A stretch of 64,000 bases of DNA from Iodobacter fluviatilis. Its GTDB lineage: Bacteria > Pseudomonadota > Gammaproteobacteria > Burkholderiales > Chitinibacteraceae. The notes beneath the pieces were generated by a model. That model ran no database searches, had not been told where the DNA came from, and saw nothing but the letters and a program-made list of their open reading frames with translations. The stretch covers positions 4,377,512-4,441,511 of the forward strand of contig NZ_CP025781.1 of NCBI RefSeq assembly GCF_004194535.1, written 5' to 3'. Positions within the stretch are counted from its first letter, which is position 1. Each line of letters starts with the position of its first letter. The position numbers were made by a program, and so were the translations under genes. Positions 55,601 through 63,452 of this stretch are shown here, one piece after another.

Positions 55601-55918
55601 ATGAGCACTCCTCAAGAGAATCAAAAGTTATCACTTAAGCCAAACCAAGCATTGCTTTTTGGACGAATTCATTCGGTACGCCGTGCTGATGACTCCACAT
55701 ATACCGAATTAACTCTTCCAGCCATTGACCAATATACGCCACCAAACTCCGTAGAAATTCGCTCAAAAAAACGCTTAGGACAATCGGGCGACACCGTTGA
55801 AGTCCTTGTAATGTGCGGCGGCTACCGAGCTAAAAGCTTTCAATACACAGACAAAGAAACTGGTGAAAAGATCACCCGCCGTCCTACCGTTAATGTTTAT
55901 TCCGCAGTCGAGGAATAA
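55601..55918 (+). CDS. Putative phage ssDNA-binding protein (G5P-like)
   Basis: 105 residues: LLFGRIHSVRRADDSTYTELTLPA, GDTVEVLVMCGGYRAKSFQYTD and KITRRPTVNVYSAVEE suggest a small beta-barrel of OB type. Size and place at the start of the replication genes fit the single-stranded DNA-binding protein that coats filamentous phage DNA before export. The family match is by build and position, not by a clear motif. AAAGGAATTAAAA precedes the ATG. Confidence 0.6.
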   Translation: MSTPQENQKLSLKPNQALLFGRIHSVRRADDSTYTELTLPAIDQYTPPNSVEIRSKKRLGQSGDTVEVLVMCGGYRAKSFQYTDKETGEKITRRPTVNVYSAVEE

Positions 55919-55921
55919 ACC

Positions 55922-56176
55922 ATGAATTCGATGCCAATACCTCGTTTTCTGGAAGCCCTTGAAATGGCCGCAGAGGTTTATATCGAGTTCAACACAGGCC
56001 TTCATCCTTCATCACGCTTGCTGGCAGACCGAGCTTTTGTTTCAACCCTGATTGGCTCAATCACTCCTGACTTTATTGAAAAAACAAAAGAAGATCAGGC
56101 TCGCTTCAAGGCCGTTGCCAAAGTCGTTGGCCTGCCTGATCCACTTGTTCCATATCGTGTGAAACAAGGAGCTTAA
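55922..56176 (+). CDS. Hypothetical phage protein
   Basis: 84 residues, helical, soluble, with no recognised domain (PRFLEALEMAAEVYIEFNTGL; TLIGSITPDFIEKTKEDQARF; GLPDPLVPYRVKQGA). It is packed between the ssDNA-binding protein and replication genes (3 bp and 1 bp gaps) and so is surely part of the replication operon. Function unknown. Confidence 0.7.
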   Translation: MNSMPIPRFLEALEMAAEVYIEFNTGLHPSSRLLADRAFVSTLIGSITPDFIEKTKEDQARFKAVAKVVGLPDPLVPYRVKQGA

Positions 56177-56177
56177 A

Positions 56178-57977
56178 GTGCAACTTTGCTCATCCGTCGA
56201 ATATCGCCAGCACTATGTTCAGCAAGATAAATGGTTCGTAGATAAATGCCTAGCAAAAGTGCCAGCCTCATTTGCTCGTGTTATTCGACGGAAGCATAAC
56301 GATATTGTTTTCAAAACCGAAGGTAGTGACACACGTGCGGCGGCGGCGGGCAATGGATTGGTTAGAGAATATCGCGACCATATCCATTCCGTTGCAGGGA
56401 AATTTAACCTTGCAGCGAATGATGAAGAAATTCGCCTTCAAGCAAAGAAAATTGCAGACGACATAATTCTGCAGCTTAAGTGCCCACCATTAACAAATGA
56501 TGCAAAAGAGCTGTTGTCCCGAGCAATTAAATTTGCCAATCAATACGACATTGATTTATCTAACTTGCCGGAGACGGGCAAAGCTGGAGTTACCGAAGAA
56601 ACATTACTCCGCCGTTTGACCGATGAGTATTACTGGCGGCGTGTTTTGCGTCGTGGCACAACCCGACGAATTGAAGCAGAAGCAATCCGTCTTGGCCTAG
56701 TCAATATTCAGGCTGGTGCATACGTTAGTGATGAAAGTGTCTACCGTTTTCGTGCGCAACGTAAGCGCAATAAAACACTATTGGAAAACCTCAAAGCAAC
56801 CAATGACGCTGGTGATGAATTCTCTTTACAGGACTTAGCTGATACCAGCGTTGCTAATCCAGCCATTCGGCGGTCAGAGTTAATGACTCGAATTGCAGGG
56901 CAAGAACGTATTGCCAGAGATCTTTCTCATGTCGGTGTTTTTATCACCGTAACTTGCCCGAGTCGTTTCCATGCGTTCAAACGCTTAAGCAAAAAGAAGG
57001 CAGTGGCCAATACATATCATATTCCAGGCACAACACCTTTGGATGGGCAAGCTTACTTATCTCAAGTTTATTCTCGGTTACGCGCAGCACTGCATCGACG
57101 CAGCATTAACCCATACGGTTTTCGGATTGCTGAACCACATCATGATGGTTGCCCTCATTGGCATCTTCTTTTGTTTGTTGAATCTGAACAAGTAAAAACC
57201 ATGCTTGAGCTGTTCCGTAGTTATTTCACAAAAGAAGATCAACAAGAATTAATTAACCGTGTGAGCGGAAAAATCAAATGGCAACGCCGAATCAAATTTA
57301 TCCAGATTAACTGGAAACGCGGCAGTGCAGCTGGGTATATCGCCAAATATATTTCAAAGAATATAGACGGCAAACAAACGGATGGCGAAAGCATCGGTGT
57401 TACGCATGACGGCTTTGAGGCCATCACCGCAGCAGAGCGTGTTCAGGCGTGGGCATCAGTCTGGGGGATTCGTCAGTTTCAACCGATTGGCATTGCACCT
57501 GTAACGCTATGGCGTGAACTTCGTCGAGTCGCTCGCCAAGAAGAACACTTCGACTCTGAAATATTGGAACGAGCGTCTGATGCTGCTGATAAAGGGGATT
57601 GGGCTGAGTACGTCCGTGTTCTTGGCGGTACAGGTTTGAAGTTGTGTGATTTACCGCTAGGCATCGTACGTGACACCAATTTACTCAATAAATATGGCGA
57701 AACCAGCTCTTCAAAAATTACTGGTGTCGTAGATCGTATTGACGGCGATTACATTCGCTCGCGCATTCATGAATGGACAGTTGAGTTCTCCCCTGCTTGC
57801 GAGCACAGCGAGCCTTGGACTCGTGTCAATAACTGTACGGTCGGCCAGACCGGCGGAACGCTGGGACACCACGATGGCGATGTTTTTGCCTTTAAAGAAA
57901 ATCAGATTTTTATTTCACGGTTTGAGCAGAACTATTTCAGTCACGGCACTGCTCAAGCAATAAGACTGGATGGATAA
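56178..57977 (+). CDS. Rolling-circle replication endonuclease, P2 gpA-like (Phage_GPA)
   Basis: 599 residues, HUH endonuclease that nicks the plus strand at the phage origin. Motifs: the metal-binding HHDGCPHWHLLLF (residues 321-333; HUH at His327-Trp-His329) and the catalytic segment GYIAKYISKNIDG with Tyr387 and Tyr391, the two-tyrosine pattern of phage P2 A and phiX174 A proteins. The block DLADTSVANPAIRRSELMTRI, then ITVTCPSRFH, is diagnostic of the GPA family. Start is GTG with AAGGAG upstream. Classical filamentous phages have other Rep types; this choice is noteworthy. Confidence 0.88.
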   Translation: MQLCSSVEYRQHYVQQDKWFVDKCLAKVPASFARVIRRKHNDIVFKTEGSDTRAAAAGNGLVREYRDHIHSVAGKFNLAANDEEIRLQAKKIADDIILQLKCPPLTNDAKELLSRAIKFANQYDIDLSNLPETGKAGVTEETLLRRLTDEYYWRRVLRRGTTRRIEAEAIRLGLVNIQAGAYVSDESVYRFRAQRKRNKTLLENLKATNDAGDEFSLQDLADTSVANPAIRRSELMTRIAGQERIARDLSHVGVFITVTCPSRFHAFKRLSKKKAVANTYHIPGTTPLDGQAYLSQVYSRLRAALHRRSINPYGFRIAEPHHDGCPHWHLLLFVESEQVKTMLELFRSYFTKEDQQELINRVSGKIKWQRRIKFIQINWKRGSAAGYIAKYISKNIDGKQTDGESIGVTHDGFEAITAAERVQAWASVWGIRQFQPIGIAPVTLWRELRRVARQEEHFDSEILERASDAADKGDWAEYVRVLGGTGLKLCDLPLGIVRDTNLLNKYGETSSSKITGVVDRIDGDYIRSRIHEWTVEFSPACEHSEPWTRVNNCTVGQTGGTLGHHDGDVFAFKENQIFISRFEQNYFSHGTAQAIRLDG

Positions 57978-57980
57978 AGC

Positions 57981-58244
57981 ATGGCACTTGGACAAGTTAT
58001 GAATGTGGTCGTGTGTGCAGCAGGTACGCCAGCTCGTGCCCCCTGCCCTGCAGGGCAAACCACGAAAGTTGTACAGGCTTATGTCATCGATCCATCACAG
58101 CAGAATAATTTTGAAGCGGCTACAGCGCCTTTTGATTATGCCTATGCGTCAGGTATTTGGGCGTTGGCATTTTCAACCGTGGTTGGCCTGTATTTCGTTT
58201 CTCATGGAATCGGATTGGTGCTCGGCATGATTCGCCGAGGCTGA
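57981..58244 (+). CDS. Small phage membrane protein, possible minor coat protein
   Basis: 87 residues, with a long C-terminal membrane helix (YASGIWALAFSTVVGLYFVSHGIGLVLGMI) ending in two Arg, as in filamentous-phage virion proteins. The N-terminal half has two Cys and is polar. It starts 3 bp after the Rep gene. Its exact virion role cannot be assigned. Confidence 0.6.
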   Translation: MALGQVMNVVVCAAGTPARAPCPAGQTTKVVQAYVIDPSQQNNFEAATAPFDYAYASGIWALAFSTVVGLYFVSHGIGLVLGMIRRG

Positions 58245-58293
58245 AACGTAAGCGGACGGGCGCTTTCCCGTATTTACCTAAGGAAGAAAAAAA

Positions 58294-58536
58294 ATGTTCA
58301 AAAACGTAATCGCCAAATCAAAATCTACAGCCCTTGCCGTTCTAGTTGGCCTAGGTGCAGCAATGGCTCCAGCGGCGAATGCTGCCGGTACTGCTCCTGA
58401 TTTGTCATCACTAACTTCTGCAGTTGATTTCAGCACAACCATCACCGCATTACTGGCAATTTCTGGCCTTCTTGCTGGTGTCTATATCGCCATTAAGGGT
58501 GCAAAAACCGTGCTACGCATGATTAAGGGCGGCTAA
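58294..58536 (+). CDS. Major coat protein (pVIII-like)
   Basis: 80 residues. A signal peptide ending AAMAPAANA is followed by a mature form of about 49 residues: an acidic/polar start (AGTAPDLSSLTSAVDFSTT), a hydrophobic helix (ITALLAISGLLAGVYIAI) and a basic end (KGAKTVLRMIKGG) that faces the DNA. This is the textbook layout of a filamentous phage major coat protein. A hairpin (ACGGG / CCCGT at about 58256-58272) lies upstream. Confidence 0.85.
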   Translation: MFKNVIAKSKSTALAVLVGLGAAMAPAANAAGTAPDLSSLTSAVDFSTTITALLAISGLLAGVYIAIKGAKTVLRMIKGG

Positions 58537-58595
58537 TCGTTCTGGTGTTTTCAGGGGAGGCTTATGCCTCCCCCTCTTTAGCTTTGGAGGTGCAC

Positions 58596-58826
58596 ATGGA
58601 CTTTCTTATTGCCGTAATCACGCTGATCGCCTTATTAATTTTTGCTTTAGGCGCTGTCATTTCGATTTTTCTGTATGAAGAATTTTCCATCGAAAACCAG
58701 CATTTGTATTTCGAATACCCACACTGGCAAGCACCATTCGTTTTTGCATTTTTGTTTGTGCGTCATTTGCATGCTTTCTTTTTCGAAAACATCCCACTTT
58801 ATCTTGCCTGCAAATTTAGGCACTAG
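58596..58826 (+). CDS. Small membrane protein in phage coat gene cluster
   Basis: 76 residues starting MDFLIAVITLIALLIFALGAVISIFL, one membrane segment, then an aromatic-rich tail (YFEYPHWQAPFVFAFLFVRHLHAFFF). GGAGGTG stands well before the ATG at 58596; a longer in-frame start at 58545 is unlikely. Position suggests a minor virion or assembly protein; not recognised otherwise. Confidence 0.6.
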   Translation: MDFLIAVITLIALLIFALGAVISIFLYEEFSIENQHLYFEYPHWQAPFVFAFLFVRHLHAFFFENIPLYLACKFRH

Positions 58827-58828
58827 CC

Positions 58829-58918
58829 ATGACGATCAATGAGCTCTGGTATTTGATTATGTTCGTTTGGGGTATTGCCTGCGGTTGGGCAGTGGTTAAA
58901 GGGATTTCCAGTTGGTAA
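58829..58918 (+). CDS. Very small membrane protein (pVII/pIX-like)
   Basis: 29 codons, MTINELWYLIMFVWGIACGW and on to ISSW. Almost wholly a single membrane helix. Filamentous phages encode virion tip proteins of about 30 residues at this place. It begins 2 bp after the preceding stop and ends 12 bp before the adsorption protein start. Too short for automatic calling, but size, position and hydrophobicity agree. Confidence 0.5.
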   Translation: MTINELWYLIMFVWGIACGWAVVKGISSW

Positions 58919-58930
58919 TTTGAAGGTGTA

Positions 58931-60499
58931 ATGGTTATGAAACTGTGGAAACGTGCATTGTTGTGCTTATGCTTGATTTCGATGTTGCTGCAGCAAGTAT
59001 CAGCCAATGCGGTATTAGCACCGATTGAGAATTACGTAGTCAATCGAGCTGTGGCAGGAATTGTAGCTAATCGCATCGCTGCTGCTGAAGGAATTGCTGC
59101 GAATGATGCCGTTTGGTTAGCAAAAGCTGCGAATGAACCAGTTTTTGCCGCGACCATGGCAGGGATAAGCAAGCAAATGACTGCAGTAAATGTGGCCTCT
59201 ACCGTAGCAGCCGGTGCGCTGGCTATTGCCGGAGCCCCCGTGTGGTTAACGATAGCTGCGGGGCTCGGTATTACTGCGCTGGGAGCTTACTATTTTACGA
59301 ATGATTCTTTACAAAAAGTAAGCATTAATCAATCAGGCCCCGTGGTTGTTATTCAAACTGAAAGTACGCCTGTTAAACCAGCGTATACACCACCTGCAAG
59401 TTCAGGCACCAATACTAGTTTTGGTGCTATGGCTTTAGCCTCTGGATTGATGGTTTATCGTGGCAGTTGCTCTTACGGTGGCGACTGTCTTTCATTCCCC
59501 CCTGCACCTACTGATTATTGGGTTGATGCTCCTTTCGTGATGACTAATGGTGATTTTGTTGTTATTGCATACACCCTGTCTGAAGTATCCCGTTTTATGA
59601 AGGCTGACACGAAGCGAATTAGTGATGGCGGGGGATATGACGGTTATTCTGGCCGAAAAATCACTAAATCATTTAATAGTGCTTTTTTCTTACCGCGTTC
59701 TGGAGGAGGTCAGGATTTATTTGGCTCTTATACAGTTTCAACAACACCACCACCAGTTAAAAATGCATCTGGTGTTGAAGTTGTGGGTATGCCTGTTATT
59801 ACAACAGAGACTAAACAGCTTCTTGATTGGTCGGTAGGGACAAAAGCACCAGTACCTCAAACATTTAGTAATTTAACGGATGCTTACTCTGCTTTAACGG
59901 ATGCCCAGAAAGCTATTCCAGTTCCCTCTAGCCAGCTTGCTAAACTTACTGATGAAGCATGGCTTCGTGCAGCTCAAGACCCAAACTACAAGGGGCTGCC
60001 CTACAGTGTTACCCAGCCAATAACTACGGCTGATGTTGCTACATGGCAAGCTGCCAATCCAAGTGCGATGCCCACACTTGGCGATATGCTGCGTCCTGCT
60101 CAGAATCCAGTGACTGATCCGAATGGAGTGCCGATTTTGCCTACGGCAAATTCGAGTAGTAACCCGATACCAAATCCTAATCCAAACACTAATCCGAACA
60201 CAAATCCGTCAGGCCGACCAGATCTTGGCCCTGATCCTAATGTGCCTGATCCGACATTAGAAGATACCCCTGATGCGGCCACAATTTTAAGCCCATTGAC
60301 CTCGCTTTTTCCTGAGCTACGAAGCTATCAGGCTCCATCGCATGAATCACAATGCCCTAAGCCCACTTTTGATTTGTTTGGCCGGTCGATAGTAATGGAT
60401 ACACAGTGCACGATTGCCGAACAATTCCGTTCTGAGTTAGCCGCCGTCATGCTTGTGGTTTGGCTGCTGGTCGGCCTATTTATTCTTCTTTCGGCTTGA
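58931..60499 (+). CDS. TspB-like minor coat/adsorption protein (pIII equivalent)
   Basis: 522 residues. N-terminal signal (LWKRALLCLCLISMLLQQVSA), a hydrophobic/Ala-rich N-domain (IAAAEGIAANDAVWLAKAANE), a central domain with a disulfide candidate (CSYGGDCLSFPPAPTDYWVDA), a Pro/Asn repeat linker (NPIPNPNPNTNPNTNPSG), and a C-terminal domain CPKPTFDLFGRSIVMDTQCTI, which closes with a membrane anchor (LAAVMLVVWLLVGLFILLSA). This is the layout of Neisseria TspB and of phage pIII, which binds the host pilus or receptor. TspB of meningococcal phage MDA also binds human IgG; no such role is implied here. An alternative start is 58937. Confidence 0.82.
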   Translation: MVMKLWKRALLCLCLISMLLQQVSANAVLAPIENYVVNRAVAGIVANRIAAAEGIAANDAVWLAKAANEPVFAATMAGISKQMTAVNVASTVAAGALAIAGAPVWLTIAAGLGITALGAYYFTNDSLQKVSINQSGPVVVIQTESTPVKPAYTPPASSGTNTSFGAMALASGLMVYRGSCSYGGDCLSFPPAPTDYWVDAPFVMTNGDFVVIAYTLSEVSRFMKADTKRISDGGGYDGYSGRKITKSFNSAFFLPRSGGGQDLFGSYTVSTTPPPVKNASGVEVVGMPVITTETKQLLDWSVGTKAPVPQTFSNLTDAYSALTDAQKAIPVPSSQLAKLTDEAWLRAAQDPNYKGLPYSVTQPITTADVATWQAANPSAMPTLGDMLRPAQNPVTDPNGVPILPTANSSSNPIPNPNPNTNPNTNPSGRPDLGPDPNVPDPTLEDTPDAATILSPLTSLFPELRSYQAPSHESQCPKPTFDLFGRSIVMDTQCTIAEQFRSELAAVMLVVWLLVGLFILLSA

Positions 60500-60506
60500 G
60501 GTAATT

Positions 60507-60821
60507 ATGCCCGCAGCTCTATTTGGTATTTTAATGTCGGCCTTGCGCACGATACTGGGCTTCATGTTGCGCTCAGTCATCGTCAAATTTGTGACCTTTT
60601 TTGCATTGTTCTTCATCGTCAAAGAATTCGTCAATGTGTTGGTGGAAAGCCAGCTTTATCCAGGCGCTACGCAGGCTTCGACACTATCCAATGCGTTCTC
60701 TGGCATTCCTGCATCAGTCTGGTATTTCCTCGATTTATTTAGCGTTTCAACAGGGCTATCAACAGTGATTTCTGCTTATGCCACGCGTTTCATCATTCGC
60801 CGTATTCCGGTGATCGGATAA
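60507..60821 (+). CDS. DUF2523 minor coat protein (pVI-like)
   Basis: 104 residues with three hydrophobic segments (LFGILMSALRTILGFMLRSVIVKFVTFFALFFIV; SVWYFLDLFSVSTGLSTVISAY), ending FIIRRIPVIG. This is the DUF2523 family found between the adsorption protein and Zot in inoviruses, equivalent to pVI at the virion tip. The ATG at 60507 has GAGGTAATT before it; a longer start at 60453 overlaps the previous gene. Confidence 0.8.
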   Translation: MPAALFGILMSALRTILGFMLRSVIVKFVTFFALFFIVKEFVNVLVESQLYPGATQASTLSNAFSGIPASVWYFLDLFSVSTGLSTVISAYATRFIIRRIPVIG

Positions 60822-60825
60822 CACG

Positions 60826-61967
60826 ATGGCGATCAATGCATACGTAGGGTTGCAAGGCTCTGGCAAATCATTCGAGGTGATTTCATCTGTCATTCTGGAT
60901 GCAGTTCAGCATGGTCGGCGTGTTGTTACCAATGTGGCCGGAATTAATGAAGACAGGATTCATGAATACCTAGTGAATCAGCGTGATGCTGAAATTGACA
61001 AGCTAGGTCGGATTATTCATATCGAGAACGAGCGTATTTTACAGACGCAATTTTTCCCTGATGAAGAAAAGCCAGAACTGGAATCAGTGGTTCTGGGCGG
61101 TGATCTGGTCGCAATTGATGAGGCATGGCGTTTTTGGGTTCGGATAACGGCAAGCTAAGTCATGAGCACATGCAGTTTTTCCGTATGCATCGCCACTACG
61201 TTCACCTTGAGACAGCGGTGGCCTGCGACGTGGTGTTGATGACGCAGGACATTACAGGCTTGCATCGCTCGGTCAAGAACGTAGTCGAGTTCACATTTCG
61301 GATGCACAAGCACAAGTCGCTGGGCTTCACCAAACGTTACCGCGTGGAGATTTATGAGGGCTGGAAACTCAACGCTAAAACACGCATCGACGACCGGCAG
61401 AAGAAATACGATCCGGCGATTTTCCCCTTGTATCAGAGCTACACCGGCGGCCAAGGTTCAGAAAAGGCCATCGACAAGCGGCAAAACTTATTGGCAAATA
61501 GAACACTCTGGCTGTACGCCGTTGGTGTTGTAGTGATGATGAGCATTGGCGGCTGGGGTGCATGGCGGTTTTTTCATCCGACTAATGCGACAAAAGCTGC
61601 ACCTAGTGTATCGGCCAAAACTTCGGCAGTGACGTCGGCTTCAACGCCAACTATGCCGCAACAAGATAAACAGAATTTCTCAGGTTCATGGCGCGTAGTT
61701 GGTACGTTGCAAGCTGATAATGTTAGCTGGGTTGTCGTTGCGGATCAGGCTGGCCGTGTAAGAGTGGAATCACCTTCAATGTTCAATGGCAAAGGCGTGG
61801 CATCCTTGGCCATATCGATGGCGAAGCAGTCACGGGCTGGTCGGGTTCGATGGATAAATCGGCAGGTGTGCCAGTGGGGCAATCAAAATGAGCATGAGAT
61901 TTTCGCGTACGCGAAAAAGTTTATTAGTCCTTCTGATGACTGTTTGCACAATGGCGCAAGCAGCTAA
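60826..61967 (+). pseudogene. zot: Zot (zonula occludens toxin-like) morphogenesis ATPase, one-base frameshift
   Basis: Inner-membrane ATPase (phage pI) that drives virion assembly and export. Walker A GLQGSGKSFEVI (residues 8-19) and Walker B LVAIDEAWRFW are present, but the frame then runs into a stop at 61158; the next frame resumes GSDNGKLSHEHMQFFRMHRHYVHLE and reaches 61967. One G missing at 61136-61138 explains it (GGG for GGGG); restored length is 380 residues. A membrane helix (LWLYAVGVVVMMSIGGWGAWRFF) separates the ATPase from a periplasmic domain. The stop overlaps the secretin start. Base-calling error and inactivation cannot be told apart here. Confidence 0.85.
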
Positions 61968-63198
61968 ATTGCCAGAGGGCGCTATAAGCGATTTGGCCAT
62001 GCCTAGTTTTCCAAAGTTGCCTAAGTTCGATTTTCAGCAAATCAGTGTGTCGCAAGTCATCAGCTTGGTATATGCCGAAGCCTCAAGCAACCGTATGTAA
62101 TTGACCCTACAGTGTTGCGGGATGATCGCTTAGTTTTCTTTCCGATTTGATGCCAGCAAAGGCGACCTTAGGGTATTTTTGCGCAATTTTATGGATGCTT
62201 TAGGTTTTGCATCGAATCACGTAACGGAGTGGATTTCGTCAAGGCCAGGCCTGCTGAGGAAAAAGTCACGATCAATAAGGAGTATTTCATTTATCACCCG
62301 CAATACCGTTCACTGTCATATCTAGCGGACATTCTGACACCTCTATTTATCTCTGGCGGCTTCACTGCCTCCAGATCAGTTCACGCACCGGCTGGAGCAA
62401 AGATCGAATCGGGCTCGATACCCGTTCCGCCAACGTCTGCAGCGGCGTTGATTGACCAAGACAGTGACACGCTGATTTTTCAGGGCTCTGCTGATGAGAT
62501 CGCCAAGTTGAAGAAATTATTGCCGATGGTAGATACGCCTAGCGGTGAAGTGGCAGTCAAGGCGGTTGTTTACGAAGTAACAACGGGCAATACCGAAGGT
62601 ACAGCCTTTTCAATGGCGTTGAATTTACTAGGCGGCAAACTGGGTATATCTGTCGGCGGGGATGCGGCAACGCTCAACAATGCCATTACCTTTAAAGCGG
62701 CTAACTTTGACTTAGCATTGTCAGCTTTAGCCGGTGACTCACGCTTCAAGGTCGTATCAACTCCCCGAGTTCGGGTTAAGTCAGGTTCGCAAAGCTCGGC
62801 TTACAGTAGGTCAAGACGTGCCAATTTTAGGGGCAGTTACTTACCCTCAGGGTGGCGGCAATGCGGTTCAGTCGGTCGAATATCGATCATCAGGTGTAAT
62901 TTTATCGCTAAGTCCCGTCGTGCGTGGTGCAACGGTTGAAATGACGGTCGATCAGCAGATTAGTGACTTCGCCAAGACAGAAACCGGCGTCAACAATTCA
63001 CCAACACTAACCAAGCGAGCATTGTCAACCACGGTTTCAGCAGAAGATGGTGAATTGATCGTATTGGGTGGCCTGACTACCGACAAGGATAGCGAAGGCT
63101 CATCCGGCCTTTCTTTTTTACCCAAGTTCATGCGCAACAACAGCCAGAACAGCAACCGCACCGAAGTTCTATTGCTGCTGCAAGCCACAAAGCTTTGA
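61888..63198 (+). pseudogene. Phage secretin (pIV-like), several frameshifts
   Basis: Outer-membrane channel for virion exit. The signal peptide (LLVLLMTVCTMAQAA) and N0 domain (FDFQQISVSQVISLVYAEASSN) are followed by a stop; the sequence then continues in other frames as YVIDPTVLRDDRLV, FRFDASKGDLRVFLRNFMDAL, DFVKARPAEEKVTINKEYFIYH, and the secretin domain (KARLTVGQDVPILGAVTY, YRSSGVILSLSPVV, LIVLGGLTT, FLPKFMRNNSQNSNRTEVLL). Four indels are needed: about 62091 (one base missing), 62134-62137 (one T too many), 62224-62228 (one missing) and about 62790 (one too many). They sum to zero, so the total length of 436 codons matches pIV (426). Confidence 0.8.
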
Positions 63199-63221
63199 AT
63201 AAATTCCATAGGAGAATAACA

Positions 63222-63452
63222 ATGATAACAAAGACCCTCATCAACCGTAAAAAGCTACTGGCGATGATTCCGCTATCTGAGCGTACGATATTTAACATGG
63301 AACAACGCGGGGAATTCCCGCGTCGTATTGTGCTTACCAGCCGGAATGTGGCATGGGATTTGGCTGAAATCGAAGGATGGATCGCAGAGCGAAAACTATC
63401 ACGTGCTCACCCTCTGCGACCTGGCTTCATACCGATAATCATGACCGCTTGA
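63222..63452 (+). CDS. AlpA-family excisionase/regulator
   Basis: 76 residues with a winged helix-turn-helix of the AlpA/MerR-like type: KKLLAMIPLSERTIFNMEQR, GEFPRRIVLTSRNVAW, DLAEIEGWIAER. Such proteins regulate the neighbouring integrase or act as excisionases of P4-like elements. The ATG at 63222 has AGGAGAATAACA before it; a start at 63195 would run into the secretin stop. It is convergent with, and overlaps by 14 bp, the integrase gene. Confidence 0.8.
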   Translation: MITKTLINRKKLLAMIPLSERTIFNMEQRGEFPRRIVLTSRNVAWDLAEIEGWIAERKLSRAHPLRPGFIPIIMTA

